A DNA stretch of 64,000 nt, from assembly GCF_028356935.1 (NCBI RefSeq), contig NZ_CP102798.1, positions 4,526,001-4,590,000 of the forward strand, read 5' to 3'. Below, piece after piece: positions 41,423-50,815 of this stretch. This DNA comes from Lysinibacillus sp. OF-1. Its GTDB lineage: Bacteria; Bacillota; Bacilli; Bacillales_A; Planococcaceae. The notes under the pieces were generated by a model that did no database searches, had not been told where the DNA came from, and saw only the letters and a list, made by a program, of their open reading frames with translations. Both the position numbers and the translations under genes were made by a program. Each line of letters begins with the position of its first letter. The first letter of the stretch is position 1.

Positions 41423-43867
41423 TTATTTAGAGATGGATACTCCCTCTTTTTTCTTTACAATAAACTCACCGTCTACATAATCAATGATTACCTGATTACC
41501 CTTCTCTACATTACCTTTCAGTAATTCTTCTGATAATCGATCCTCTACTTGTTTTTGTAATGCACGGCGTAACGGACGAGCACCATATTGAGGGTCATAG
41601 CCTTCCTCAGCAATTTTCTCAAGTGCTGCATCAGTTAGCTCCAACGAAATATCTTGCTCTTTTAAGCGTTTTGTTAGTGCATTGCCCATCATTGCAATGA
41701 TTTCTTTTAAATGCTCTTTATCTAATGCGTGGAAGACAATCATTTCATCGATACGGTTTAAGAACTCTGGACGGAATGCCTTTTTCAATTCTTCTAGCAT
41801 CGTACCCTTCATATCTTTATGCTTAGATTCTGCTCCACCTACATTGAAACCAAGGCTCTTTTGATATTTTAAAGCATCGGCACCAACGTTTGAAGTCATA
41901 ATGACTACTGTATTACGGAAGTCTACTACACGGCCCTTAGAATCTGTTAAACGGCCATCTTCAAGAACTTGCAGTAGAATATTGAAAACATCTGGATGTG
42001 CTTTTTCAATTTCATCTAATAATACAACCGAGTATGGTTTACGGCGAACCTTTTCAGTCAATTGACCACCATCATCAAAGCCCACATAGCCTGGAGGTGA
42101 ACCTACTAAACGAGAAGTCGAATGCTTCTCCATGTACTCAGACATATCGACACGAATCATCGCATCTTCATCGCCAAACATCACTTCAGCAAGTGCTCTT
42201 GCCAACTCTGTTTTACCAACACCTGTAGGTCCTAAGAAAATGAATGAGCCGATTGGTCGTTTTGGATCTTTTAAGCCTGCTCTTGCACGACGGATCGCAC
42301 GAGAAATCGCTTCTACCGCTTCTCCTTGCCCTACTACACGTTTGTGTAACTCTTCTTCAAGTTGTAATAACTTCGAAGATTCCTCGGAAGCAATTTTAGC
42401 TACTGGGATTCCTGTCCACATTGATACAACTGCTGCAACATCATCCACAGTCACTTTAGATTCCGCTTTGCCTTGCTCTTCTTTCCAATTTTTTCGTGTA
42501 GCTTCAATTTCATCTTTCAGCTTTTGCTCTGTGTCTCTTAGAGAGGCTGCCTTTTCAAATTCTTGGCCTGATACGGCTGCATTTTTTTCAGAGCGCACAT
42601 TTTCAAGTTTATCTTCAAGTGCCTTTAAGTTTGGTGGCACTGCAAATGAACGTAAGCGGACTTTAGAACCTGCCTCGTCGATTAAGTCAATTGCTTTATC
42701 TGGTAAGAATCGGTCTGAAATATATCTGTCACTCATTTTAGCCGCTGCTTCAATCGCTTCATCTGTAATTTTTACACGGTGATGCGCTTCATAACGGTCA
42801 CGTAAGCCTTGAATAATTAGAATCGCTTCTTCCACTGTTGGTTCATCCACTTGGATTGGTTGGAAGCGACGCTCTAATGCTGCATCCTTTTCAATATATT
42901 TGCGGTACTCGTCTAATGTTGTTGCACCAATACATTGAAGCTCACCGCGTGCTAAAGATGGTTTTAAAATATTGGAGGCATCAATCGCACCTTCTGCACC
43001 ACCTGCACCGATTAATGTATGCAATTCATCGATGAATAAAATGATGTTGCCGGCTTGGCGAATTTCATCCATCACCTTTTTCAAACGATCTTCAAATTCA
43101 CCACGATATTTAGTACCTGCAACAACCGTCCCCATATCTAAAGTCATGACACGTTTGTCACGTAGGATTTCTGGTACTTCATTATGGATAATTTGCTGTG
43201 CTAACCCTTCAGCAATCGCTGTTTTACCAACACCTGGCTCACCAATCAATACAGGGTTATTTTTCGTACGACGCGATAACACTTCAATCACACGTGTAAT
43301 TTCCTTGCTTCGACCAATAACAGGGTCTAATGTGCCTTCACGTGCAATTTGTGTTAAATCACGTGCTAAGCTATCTAAAGTTGGGGTATTGGCAGCTTGA
43401 GCTGCTTGTTGCCCAGATTGTGCATTATCGTTGTTACCTAATAGCAATAATACTTGCTGACGTGCTTTATTTAAGCCGACACCCGCATTGTTTAAGACGC
43501 GAGCTGCCACGCCTTCACCTTCACGAATAAGCGCTAATAATAAGTGCTCTGTGCCGATATACGAGTGACCTAATTTACGTGATTCATCCACAGATAGTTC
43601 AATTACTTTCTTAGCTCTTGGCGTATAGTGAACAATTGGGCCGACATCTTCTTTACCTTTACCAACTAATTCCTCAATACCAGCTTCAATCATTTGAGGA
43701 CTAATATCAATGGCTTCTAACGCTTTCGCAGCAATACCGCCGCCTTCACGTATAAGCCCTAATAGAATGTGCTCTGTTCCAATAGATTCGTGCTTCCAAC
43801 GAATAGCCTCTTCCTGAGCAAGCTGTAATACTTTTTGCGCGCGTTGTGTAAAACGATTAAACATCAT
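41423..43867 (-). CDS. clpC: ATP-dependent Clp protease ATP-binding subunit ClpC
   Basis: ClpC unfolds phospho-arginine-tagged proteins for ClpP with MecA or McsB as adaptor. The ATG at 43867 ([13 protein letters not shown]) has GGAGAGG 6 bases upstream and gives 814 aa. Two Clp-N repeats, AAA-1 with GEPGVGKTA, a middle coiled domain with a UVR motif, and AAA-2 with GPTGVGKTE are in order. It overlaps mcsB by 11 bases and is in the CtsR operon. Confidence 0.97.
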   Translation of the reverse strand: MMFNRFTQRAQKVLQLAQEEAIRWKHESIGTEHILLGLIREGGGIAAKALEAIDISPQMIEAGIEELVGKGKEDVGPIVHYTPRAKKVIELSVDESRKLGHSYIGTEHLLLALIREGEGVAARVLNNAGVGLNKARQQVLLLLGNNDNAQSGQQAAQAANTPTLDSLARDLTQIAREGTLDPVIGRSKEITRVIEVLSRRTKNNPVLIGEPGVGKTAIAEGLAQQIIHNEVPEILRDKRVMTLDMGTVVAGTKYRGEFEDRLKKVMDEIRQAGNIILFIDELHTLIGAGGAEGAIDASNILKPSLARGELQCIGATTLDEYRKYIEKDAALERRFQPIQVDEPTVEEAILIIQGLRDRYEAHHRVKITDEAIEAAAKMSDRYISDRFLPDKAIDLIDEAGSKVRLRSFAVPPNLKALEDKLENVRSEKNAAVSGQEFEKAASLRDTEQKLKDEIEATRKNWKEEQGKAESKVTVDDVAAVVSMWTGIPVAKIASEESSKLLQLEEELHKRVVGQGEAVEAISRAIRRARAGLKDPKRPIGSFIFLGPTGVGKTELARALAEVMFGDEDAMIRVDMSEYMEKHSTSRLVGSPPGYVGFDDGGQLTEKVRRKPYSVVLLDEIEKAHPDVFNILLQVLEDGRLTDSKGRVVDFRNTVVIMTSNVGADALKYQKSLGFNVGGAESKHKDMKGTMLEELKKAFRPEFLNRIDEMIVFHALDKEHLKEIIAMMGNALTKRLKEQDISLELTDAALEKIAEEGYDPQYGARPLRRALQKQVEDRLSEELLKGNVEKGNQVIIDYVDGEFIVKKKEGVSISK

Positions 43868-44966
43868 ATAAATCCTCTCCTTTTTCCCCATTTATAGGCT
43901 TATTCGCATATTCTTGAGATAATGCCTCACGGAGCATTTCCGCTCGGACACGATCCCGTTCAGCAGGGGGCAATGCCTCACCTGCATAGTGCTGTAAAAA
44001 ACCTGGTTGCATACTAACAACACATTCATTTAAGGTTGTTGCTTGAATCCCATCAATTAACTGTAGATCTACTCCTAAACGAACATTAGATAGACAGGTA
44101 GCGGCTTCCTCACTTGTTAGAATTCTCGCATGTGTAAGGGTACCTAAAGCCCGATATACTCTATCTTCTAGAGCAAGCTCTGCCTTTTCCATCAACTTCC
44201 CTCTTGCGTGTCGCTCTTTTTGGATAATCTTTTCAGCGACACTTTGTATGTCTGCTAAAATGTCTTCTTCTGTCTTCCCAAGTGTAATTTGATTCGACAC
44301 TTGATAAACATTTCCTAAATTTTCGCTGCCTTCTCCATATATACCTCTTACAGTCATTCCTAAGCGAGTCATGGCATTAATAATTTGATTCATTTGCCCG
44401 GTTAATGTCAGTGCGGGTAGATGCATCATGACCGATGCGCGAAGACCCGTGCCAATATTCGTCGGACAACTTGTTAAATAGCCAAAAGTATCTCGAAAGG
44501 CATACGGTAATACTTTCTCTAGGATACGATCAATTTTATTTGCTTGTTCATAGGCACTTTGAAGTTGAAAGCTTGCTGTCATACATTGAATGCGTAAATG
44601 ATCCTCTTCATTCACCATAATGCTAACGGATTCATCTTCAGAAAGAAGTATGGAGCCTACTTGCTCTTTTTTAGCAAGCTGTGGACTAATCAAATGCTTT
44701 TCTACAAGAATTTGACGCTGTAGAGGCGTTAAATCCTTAATAGCAAAATAAGCATAATCATTTTGAAGCGTTGGGCTATCACTTAGTGCATGTGTAACTG
44801 CCTGTTCCACCTGCAGTGCCTCATTCTCTGAGAAAGCTAATGGAAATCGATAGCCATCTAAATTTCGAGCAAGGCGAATACGTGTACTAATGACAATATC
44901 TGAATAATCATCCTTGATATGCATCCACGTTGGGGTCGCACGCTCTAAAAATGAATCAATCATCAT
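43857..44966 (-). CDS. mcsB: Protein-arginine kinase McsB
   Basis: McsB phosphorylates arginine on damaged proteins and on CtsR, marking them for ClpCP. The 369-aa protein has [34 protein letters not shown] with the catalytic Cys, and [16 protein letters not shown], all conserved in the phosphagen kinase fold. Its start overlaps the mcsA stop by four bases (ATGA). Confidence 0.96.
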   Translation of the reverse strand: MMIDSFLERATPTWMHIKDDYSDIVISTRIRLARNLDGYRFPLAFSENEALQVEQAVTHALSDSPTLQNDYAYFAIKDLTPLQRQILVEKHLISPQLAKKEQVGSILLSEDESVSIMVNEEDHLRIQCMTASFQLQSAYEQANKIDRILEKVLPYAFRDTFGYLTSCPTNIGTGLRASVMMHLPALTLTGQMNQIINAMTRLGMTVRGIYGEGSENLGNVYQVSNQITLGKTEEDILADIQSVAEKIIQKERHARGKLMEKAELALEDRVYRALGTLTHARILTSEEAATCLSNVRLGVDLQLIDGIQATTLNECVVSMQPGFLQHYAGEALPPAERDRVRAEMLREALSQEYANKPINGEKGEDLYDV

Positions 44967-45505
44967 GACACATCACCACCTTCAAATTGTAGATGCTTCT
45001 CTAGCTCTTTAACTTCATCACGGAGCTTCGCCGCCTCCTCAAATTGTTCTTCTGCTACAGCGGCCTTCATACGCTTGCGGATATCCTCTATTTGCTTTTT
45101 AATGACATACACATTACTGCGAGCACCAGGCATTTTACCAATGTGTTGAGGGCCTGCCTGTATGCGATTAAAGAGCTTAGGCAAATGCTCACTAAAGGTG
45201 TCATAACAGCTCGGGCATCCAAATTTACCTTCTTTTAAAAATTGTTTATACGAAAATCCACATTGTGGGCATGTTTGCTGTTGTGGTTGAACTTGTTGTT
45301 TTTCCCCCACCTTTTGCCATGTAGGCGAGCCGAACCAGTTCGACAATAGCTGTTGAATAGACACTGGCTCTTGTTTAAACTCTGCATGAAATGGATGGAA
45401 CTGTGAGGCGCAGACGTCACAATAATGGTGCTCCACCTTTTGCCCATTTTGAACTTGTGTTACTGTAACTGTCGCATTACGTTGTTTACAATGTTCGCAT
45501 ATCAT
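44963..45505 (-). CDS. mcsA: Activator of McsB kinase, McsA
   Basis: McsA is a zinc protein that activates McsB. The 180-aa protein has four CxxC pairs (MICEHC, YCDVC, TCPQC, GCPSC) and a C-terminal UVR motif (EEQFEEAAKLRDEVKELE). The ATG at 45505 has GAGGTG upstream at proper spacing; earlier ATGs at 45535 and 45511 fit the family less well. Confidence 0.93.
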   Translation of the reverse strand: MICEHCKQRNATVTVTQVQNGQKVEHHYCDVCASQFHPFHAEFKQEPVSIQQLLSNWFGSPTWQKVGEKQQVQPQQQTCPQCGFSYKQFLKEGKFGCPSCYDTFSEHLPKLFNRIQAGPQHIGKMPGARSNVYVIKKQIEDIRKRMKAAVAEEQFEEAAKLRDEVKELEKHLQFEGGDVS

Positions 45506-45518
45506 TTCCATCACCTCA

Positions 45519-45989
45519 CTATTTTTGCTGTTCATATTTGATTGTTGTCAGCATTGCTCGCAAGATCTTTGCTCGAATAGTATCTCTTAAAGGGAGATGT
45601 AAATCGATTGTGGAGCGATCAATTGCTGCTAACATTAATTTCGCTTCTCGTTTTGAAATTACCTGCTCATCGATGAGCCGATATACTAAATCTTCTGCCA
45701 TCGTTTGAGATGCTCCACCTTCTATTTGTCTGAGAACATCGTCGATTAAATCAATCTGTGAATGCGCGCGGACACGTAAAATTCGTATGTACCCACCACC
45801 ACCACGTTTGCTCTCAACAAGGTAACCTCGCTCGGCAGTAAATCTTGTATTAATTACATAATTTATTTGTGATGGCACACATTGAAATTTATCAGCAATC
45901 TCACTCCGTTTAATTTCAATATGCCCTTCTCCACCTAATTCAAGTACTTGCTTTAAGTAACCTTCTATGATGTCTGATATATTACGCAT
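45519..45989 (-). CDS. ctsR: Transcriptional repressor CtsR
   Basis: CtsR is a winged-helix repressor of clp and ctsR operons, inactivated by heat and by McsB. The ATG at 45989 (MRNISDIIEGYLKQ) gives 156 aa; a GTG at 46016 lies upstream of the ribosome site and is rejected. The RGGGGYIRI wing with its thermosensing glycine-rich loop is intact. First gene of its operon. Confidence 0.96.
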   Translation of the reverse strand: MRNISDIIEGYLKQVLELGGEGHIEIKRSEIADKFQCVPSQINYVINTRFTAERGYLVESKRGGGGYIRILRVRAHSQIDLIDDVLRQIEGGASQTMAEDLVYRLIDEQVISKREAKLMLAAIDRSTIDLHLPLRDTIRAKILRAMLTTIKYEQQK

Positions 45990-46020
45990 TTTAGGAATAC
46001 ACCTCGCTTGCTTCACTGAC

Positions 46021-46037
46021 TTTGACTATCTTTGACT
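46021..46037 (-). promoter_or_regulatory. CtsR operator
   Basis: The minus strand reads AGTCAAA-GAT-AGTCAAA, a close match to the heptad direct repeat A/GGTCAAANANA/GGTCAAA. It lies just downstream of the -10 box, ideal for autorepression by CtsR. Confidence 0.93.
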
Positions 46038-46049
46038 TTCTTTTAGTAT

Positions 46050-46079
46050 ATTATACAAAACGCTTCAAAAAAATTGCAA
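46050..46079 (-). promoter_or_regulatory. ctsR operon promoter
   Basis: TTGCAA (46074-46079), 18 bases, then TATAAT (46050-46055) on the minus strand, directly before the CtsR operator. Confidence 0.8.
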
Positions 46080-46207
46080 TGATTTCGCCCATAGAAAAGT
46101 GAAAAGTCTTAAAATGCCTATTTTAGTACGAAAAACAGCACTTTTTCAGTTAAAACTGCGCGGGTTATAATTTGCTCATATACCTAATGTACCCTTATTA
46201 GTCATAG

Positions 46208-46245
46208 AAAAAACGCAAGCATATGCAACTAGCATATACTTGCGT
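46208..46245 (-). terminator. Terminator after the DUF4870 gene
   Basis: A stem of about 13 bases (46213-46225 with 46232-46245) with two mismatches, followed on the minus strand by TTTTTTC. Confidence 0.85.
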
Positions 46246-46254
46246 CTATGAAAA

Positions 46255-46560
46255 TTATACCCAACGACCAACAATTGGATAACGCCAAGGCTCATCAGAC
46301 AATGCTTTTACGATACCGATAATTGGTACAACAAATAACATGATGCCGAAAATGATTAAAAACGGTAACCCAATAAGAACAAAACTTAAAACAACTGAGA
46401 TAGCGATTAAAATACCCATAACAATTTGGAAGAGCAATGCTTGAATAGAAATCGCCTTCACTTCCTCATCCGAACTAATTAAGAAGAAAATAATAGGTAC
46501 TAACCATGGCGCAAAAAATGCACTTGCGTGTATGATTACTTTAGACCATTTAGTCTCCAT
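46255..46560 (-). CDS. DUF4870-like small membrane protein
   Basis: The 101-aa protein has three membrane segments (about 10-28, 40-60, 65-85) and ends EPWRYPIVGRWV-like residues. This resembles the DUF4870 family of unknown function. The ATG at 46560 has AAAGGG 9 bases upstream; a TTG three codons earlier is weaker. It stands alone, divergent from the next gene. Confidence 0.7.
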   Translation of the reverse strand: METKWSKVIIHASAFFAPWLVPIIFFLISSDEEVKAISIQALLFQIVMGILIAISVVLSFVLIGLPFLIIFGIMLFVVPIIGIVKALSDEPWRYPIVGRWV

Positions 46561-46604
46561 ATATATCAACCCTTTCTTTGTACTTTGTCTATGTTTTATG
46601 TACT

Positions 46605-46633
46605 ACTATTTACGGAACTATACCCGTAATAGT
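46605..46633. repeat. Inverted repeat between divergent genes
   Basis: ACTATTTACGG (46605-46615) and CCGTAATAGT (46624-46633) pair over 10 bases with one extra T. It lies between the start codons of two divergent genes, so it may be an operator or a leader hairpin. Confidence 0.45.
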
Positions 46634-46684
46634 TTCACATTAAATAAGATTTATTAAATTTTTTTTGGAAGGCTGTGATGAGAG

Positions 46685-47368
46685 ATGGAATTTAACAACA
46701 CATTAGCAAACGAATATGAAAAGGGTATTCGTCGTACATTGCCAAGCTATGATGCCATGCTACGTTTAATACAAACCTTTTATCATTCCACACTCCCAGA
46801 TAAAGCTGATATGTTAATTGTGGGTGCAGGAAGCGGCAATGAAATTTTACAGCTTGCAGATGGAAGGCCCGACTGGTCATTCACAGGTATTGATCCATCA
46901 GAGTCCATGCTCAGCATAGCAAAGGAACGTCTACACACTCTACCCAATACGCTGTCTTTCCACCAAGGAACAATACTAGGTACTCAATTACCCTCCATAA
47001 AATACGATGCAGCAAGTTGTGTTCTCGTTCTGCATTTTATTCTGGGTTATGAAGAAAAGCTATCTACATTAGAAGAAATCGCAAGACATTTAAAGCCTGG
47101 AGCACCGTTTGTCCTTGTCTCGAAATATGGTCAGCCCGGCTCTTTAGAAACTGAACTACAATTTGATTTATGGCGTTCCTATTGGCTACAACATACAAAG
47201 CTTTCTGCATCTGATGTAGCAGAGATGGAAAAATCCATTCGCTCCCTTTCGTTTATGCGTGAAGAGGATATTTTAACACTGCTACAAAAGGCGGGCTTTA
47301 CAAAACCTTCTAGATTTTTTGCCACTACTTTATTTGCTGGTTGGGTATGCTTTAAAGAGGGGCACTAA
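46685..47368 (+). CDS. Class I SAM-dependent methyltransferase of unknown target
   Basis: The 227-aa protein has motif I LIVGAGSGNEI (44-54), an acidic motif II (TGIDPSESM) and VLHFILGYEEKL after motif IV, typical of small-molecule methyltransferases of the Methyltransf_25 type. GGAAGG lies before the ATG. It is followed by a CorA transporter after 37 bases, but no functional link is evident. The target is unknown. Confidence 0.75.
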   Translation: MEFNNTLANEYEKGIRRTLPSYDAMLRLIQTFYHSTLPDKADMLIVGAGSGNEILQLADGRPDWSFTGIDPSESMLSIAKERLHTLPNTLSFHQGTILGTQLPSIKYDAASCVLVLHFILGYEEKLSTLEEIARHLKPGAPFVLVSKYGQPGSLETELQFDLWRSYWLQHTKLSASDVAEMEKSIRSLSFMREEDILTLLQKAGFTKPSRFFATTLFAGWVCFKEGH

Positions 47369-47405
47369 ATAAATATTTTGTAGTAAATAATTTGAGGTGA
47401 AAACC

Positions 47406-48368
47406 GTGATAAGCACCATTGGTATTACAAAACAACAACAATTACTAAAAGATTTTCCATTGGAAGTTATACATCAGCAAGAATTTGAATGGTATTGGGT
47501 TGATTTTAATTGCCCTACAGCCGAAGAAGAATCATTATTAGATACATTTTTCCATTTCCATCCGCTTGCTATTGAAGATTGCTTAATGCGATTACAGCGC
47601 CCAAAGCTCGATTTCTATGATGATTTTCATTTCTTTGTTATTCATCGAGTAAATGAAGAGAACCTTGCTGCAGAAGAGGTTAATATTTTTGCCTCCAATA
47701 AATTTATTGTGACGTTCCATAAAAACCCTGTTCCTGAAATAGATAAGGTACAAAAGATACTAGCAAGCCAACCAAAGAATTGGGAACGGGGAACGGTTTA
47801 TTTAACATATCAAACAATTGATAAAATCGTGGATAGCTATTTCCCTCTTGTTTATAAAATTGAAGATCATCTTAATGCACTTGAAGGCGAACTTACATAC
47901 CAAAGCAACGTAAATGCCATGAAGATTGTCTTCGAATTCCGTAGTGACTTACTTGACCTAAGACGCACTATTTTACCGATGCGAGATCTTTTATATCGAA
48001 TTCTTAATTCTTACCGTTTTTCTTTAAACAAATCAGAAAGAGCTTATTTCGGAGATATTTATGACCATCTCATTAAACTAACTGAAATGGTTGAATCCAA
48101 TCGAGAACTGACAGCGGATATGCGTGATAGCTATATGGCTATGAGCTCAAGTCGCATGAACGGTATTATGATGACTTTAACCATTGTATCAACTATCTTT
48201 ATCCCGCTTACTTTTATTGCTGGTGTATATGGCATGAACTTTGATAACATGCCTGAGCTTCATGGCCATTACAGCTATTTTATTGTACTAGGCTCCATGA
48301 TTATTATTGCGATCTTTATGCTAGCTATCTTTAAACATAAAGGCTGGTTTAAATTATTTAAACCATAA
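47406..48368 (+). CDS. corA: CorA-family divalent metal transporter
   Basis: CorA channels import Mg2+ or related ions. The 320-aa protein has the cytoplasmic domain, two C-terminal membrane helices and the selectivity motif YGMNF at about 275-279. A GTG at 47406 with GAGGTGA upstream is the likely start; another GTG at 47397 lies within the ribosome site. A strong terminator follows. The metal is not determined by sequence alone. Confidence 0.9.
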   Translation: MISTIGITKQQQLLKDFPLEVIHQQEFEWYWVDFNCPTAEEESLLDTFFHFHPLAIEDCLMRLQRPKLDFYDDFHFFVIHRVNEENLAAEEVNIFASNKFIVTFHKNPVPEIDKVQKILASQPKNWERGTVYLTYQTIDKIVDSYFPLVYKIEDHLNALEGELTYQSNVNAMKIVFEFRSDLLDLRRTILPMRDLLYRILNSYRFSLNKSERAYFGDIYDHLIKLTEMVESNRELTADMRDSYMAMSSSRMNGIMMTLTIVSTIFIPLTFIAGVYGMNFDNMPELHGHYSYFIVLGSMIIIAIFMLAIFKHKGWFKLFKP

Positions 48369-48374
48369 AAAAAG

Positions 48375-48401
48375 CTGCTCGTTTTGTCATGAAACGAGCA
48401 G
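48375..48401. terminator. Bidirectional terminator between corA and a convergent gene
   Basis: CTGCTCGTTT (48375-48384) and AAACGAGCAG (48392-48401) form a 10-base perfect stem with T-rich tails on both sides. Confidence 0.9.
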
Positions 48402-48418
48402 TCTCCTTTTTCAAGAAG

Positions 48419-48628
48419 TTAATAGGGTCCCCTATCATCAATTTTATTATCACCTTGCTGCGGAAATAAAAAGTATGCTAGTACGCCTGATCCCAAAGTT
48501 GCACAGATTGTAATTAATAATCGCTCAACAGAGGGTACCTCAGCATAATAGTTTCGTAACATATAAACAGAGCCAATTGCGACAATAACCATGACTGGGA
48601 TGACAAATTTAAAACGCTTTTTCTCCAT
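48419..48628 (-). CDS. Small two-helix membrane protein, unknown function
   Basis: This 69-aa protein has two membrane segments (about 8-25 and 38-55) separated by a short polar loop, and ends in a charged tail (QQGDNKIDDRGPY). A good ribosome site (AGGAGGTATTAT) precedes the ATG. I recognise no family. It is convergent with corA. The 283 bases beyond it (48629-48911) are AT-rich and hold two copies of AACCAAAT 12 bases apart (48768-48787) but no gene. Confidence 0.6.
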   Translation of the reverse strand: MEKKRFKFVIPVMVIVAIGSVYMLRNYYAEVPSVERLLITICATLGSGVLAYFLFPQQGDNKIDDRGPY

Positions 48629-48911
48629 ATAATACCTCCTCTACTCCTTTTTTACGTACAGTCTCTATCTTGCTAAACAGTTCGTATTTTACAGGTTTCC
48701 TATTTTAAATTCAAATTTACTTCGCTTCACTAATTGAACTGACAATAAAGTAAAAAAATAAAGAAATAACCAAATTTTTAACCAAATATTCAGCAAATAA
48801 TAGTAAAATAGATTTAATACCAATTATTTATCAAATTTACAAACCTAACAAATTTCAAAAGGCTTTTTTACTTACAATTTATTATGGATATTAGGAATGG
48901 AGCAAATAATA

Positions 48912-50222
48912 ATGAGTTGGTTTTCCAAAAACAGTAGTGCTAACTATTCAATTACATTAACACCTGAAAATTTTAAGAATGATGTTCGACTAGATGTATC
49001 GAACTACCCGAATCTTCAAAAACAATTGCAACTTTTAAATTTAACAGTAGACGATTTAGCAATCATTAAACAACTACAACCGCTTGCAAAGGATCTCATC
49101 CCTGCAATGGTGGAGCAATTTTATGCTGCCATTAGTTTGAGCCAAGATCTAATCGATATTATTAATAGAACATCACATATTGACCGTTTGAAAATTACAT
49201 TACATAAACATTTAAGTGATATTTTTGAGAGTCATATAAATGATGCCTACATTGCCGAAAGAAAGGCAATTGCCGAGACTCACGTGCGAATTGGTTTACA
49301 ATCCAAATGGTATATTGCCTCATTCCAATCACTCACTTCTACATTCACAAATTTTGTGAGCGAAGTGGACATCTCAAAACAAGATGCCATTCGTGCCATA
49401 AATGCTTTTTGTAAAATCATTAATTTCGAGCAACAGCTTGTGATTGAGGCCTATGAAAATGAAGAAGAACGCATTCGCTCAGTGGCTGATGCAACAAAAA
49501 ACTCTCTTGTTACAACCATTCAGAGTACAGCAGAGGAGCTCAACTCTATTAGTGAAGAAACAGCAGCATCACTATTGGTTATTTCCTCGCAGACAGATGA
49601 TATTGCTGTGGCGACAAAGCAAGGATTAAGCTTCGTAGCAGATACCCAAGAAAAATCAAGACGTGGTCAACTGCAGCTTAAAGAACAAAATGATTTAATC
49701 CAAGTCATTTTACAAAGTGTCAACAGTCTGGAGGTAACGATGAATCAGCTACGTACCTCTTCTCAGAAAATTTCTGAGATTGTTGGACTTGTTACAGGTA
49801 TTGCTGATCAAACCAATTTATTAGCCTTAAATGCTTCCATCGAGGCTGCTCGAGCTGGAGAACATGGGAAAGGTTTCGCGGTGGTGGCTGAGGAAGTACG
49901 CAAGCTTGCTGAGGAAACAAAAAATGCCGTACAAAATGTTTCACACCTCATTAAAGAAACAGAAAGCAATATTACAACGATGGCCAATTCCGTTCTTAAT
50001 GTGGATCAAAAAATTCAGCACAGTGTCAATACACAAGAGAATTTATCCAAGTCATTTAATGATATTGCCGATGCTGTTTCTGGCATTCAACAGCAATATG
50101 TCAACACATCAAGAGATATTTCAGCCATCTCTAATCTAATTACTGAATTATCACAGGGAGCTACGCTCGTTTCTTCTTCTTCTGACTCTCTTATTAATGT
50201 AGTTAATGAACTAAATATGTAA
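48912..50222 (+). CDS. hemAT: Globin-coupled methyl-accepting chemoreceptor, HemAT-like
   Basis: HemAT senses O2 through heme and signals to CheA for aerotaxis. The 436-aa protein (ATG at 48912, with GGAATGGAG upstream) has a globin domain in the N-terminal 180 residues, with proximal His124 in [15 protein letters not shown] aligned with B. subtilis His123, and Tyr71 in the heme pocket. No membrane helices. The MCP signalling hairpin is at about 296-340 ([20 protein letters not shown]). Chemotaxis partner genes are not in the window. Confidence 0.92.
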   Translation: MSWFSKNSSANYSITLTPENFKNDVRLDVSNYPNLQKQLQLLNLTVDDLAIIKQLQPLAKDLIPAMVEQFYAAISLSQDLIDIINRTSHIDRLKITLHKHLSDIFESHINDAYIAERKAIAETHVRIGLQSKWYIASFQSLTSTFTNFVSEVDISKQDAIRAINAFCKIINFEQQLVIEAYENEEERIRSVADATKNSLVTTIQSTAEELNSISEETAASLLVISSQTDDIAVATKQGLSFVADTQEKSRRGQLQLKEQNDLIQVILQSVNSLEVTMNQLRTSSQKISEIVGLVTGIADQTNLLALNASIEAARAGEHGKGFAVVAEEVRKLAEETKNAVQNVSHLIKETESNITTMANSVLNVDQKIQHSVNTQENLSKSFNDIADAVSGIQQQYVNTSRDISAISNLITELSQGATLVSSSSDSLINVVNELNM

Positions 50223-50225
50223 AAT

Positions 50226-50263
50226 GAAAGGGAAATTCACTTTTAAAAGCGAATTTCCCTTTC
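50226..50263. terminator. Bidirectional terminator between hemAT and a thioesterase
   Basis: GAAAGGGAAATTC (50226-50238) and GAATTTCCCTTTC (50251-50263) form a 13-base perfect stem between convergent genes. Confidence 0.9.
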
Positions 50264-50266
50264 TCC

Positions 50267-50746
50267 TTAATGTGGTAATGCACGTTTTTGCTTACGGTGC
50301 TCTCGTCTTGCTGGCCCTGTTTCAAACAAACGTTTTTCTTCATCTGTTTCAGGATAAATCGCAGGAACTGGTACTGGTTTCCCTTCCTCATTTACTGCAA
50401 CCATCGTAACAAAGGATTCTGTCGTTAATTTTTCCTCGCCAGTCTCAATATTACGAGAAACAACACGAACGTAAACTTCCATAGAAGAACGTCCTGTAGA
50501 CGAAACAATACTCTCGATTTCAAGAATATCCCCTACATGTGCAGCCGATAAAAAATCAACCGAATCAATAGAGGCTGTAACTACGAGTCCCTTCGCATGT
50601 TTCATTGCTGTAATAGCAGCGATTTCATCAATATAAGCTAACACTCTTCCACCGAAAATAGAATTGTGATTATTTGTGTCTGGGGGTAATACGAGACGCG
50701 ATTGAACCGTACGTGATTGGCTCATTGGTACAGCGTTGTTTGGCAT
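50267..50746 (-). CDS. Hotdog-fold acyl-CoA thioesterase, YkhA-like
   Basis: The 159-aa protein has the acyl-CoA thioesterase signature NHNSIFGGRVLAYIDE (Asn and Asp catalytic) and ASIDSVDFLSAAHVGDIL. It resembles Bacillus YkhA/YciA thioesterases, which hydrolyse a range of acyl-CoAs. The C-terminus is basic (RREHRKQKRALPH). It is not obviously in an operon with neighbours. Confidence 0.85.
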   Translation of the reverse strand: MPNNAVPMSQSRTVQSRLVLPPDTNNHNSIFGGRVLAYIDEIAAITAMKHAKGLVVTASIDSVDFLSAAHVGDILEIESIVSSTGRSSMEVYVRVVSRNIETGEEKLTTESFVTMVAVNEEGKPVPVPAIYPETDEEKRLFETGPARREHRKQKRALPH

Positions 50747-50815
50747 AATACTTGCAACTTCCCTTCATGTAATGTTCTTTCGTCATCGTATCGCAGAAGA
50801 AGAGCTGATGCAAAT

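Noticed and set aside
42132-42782. 216-codon plus-strand ORF inside clpC
   Set aside because: It is antisense to a highly conserved gene, has a Ser-rich composition from reverse-complement codons, and has no ribosome site.
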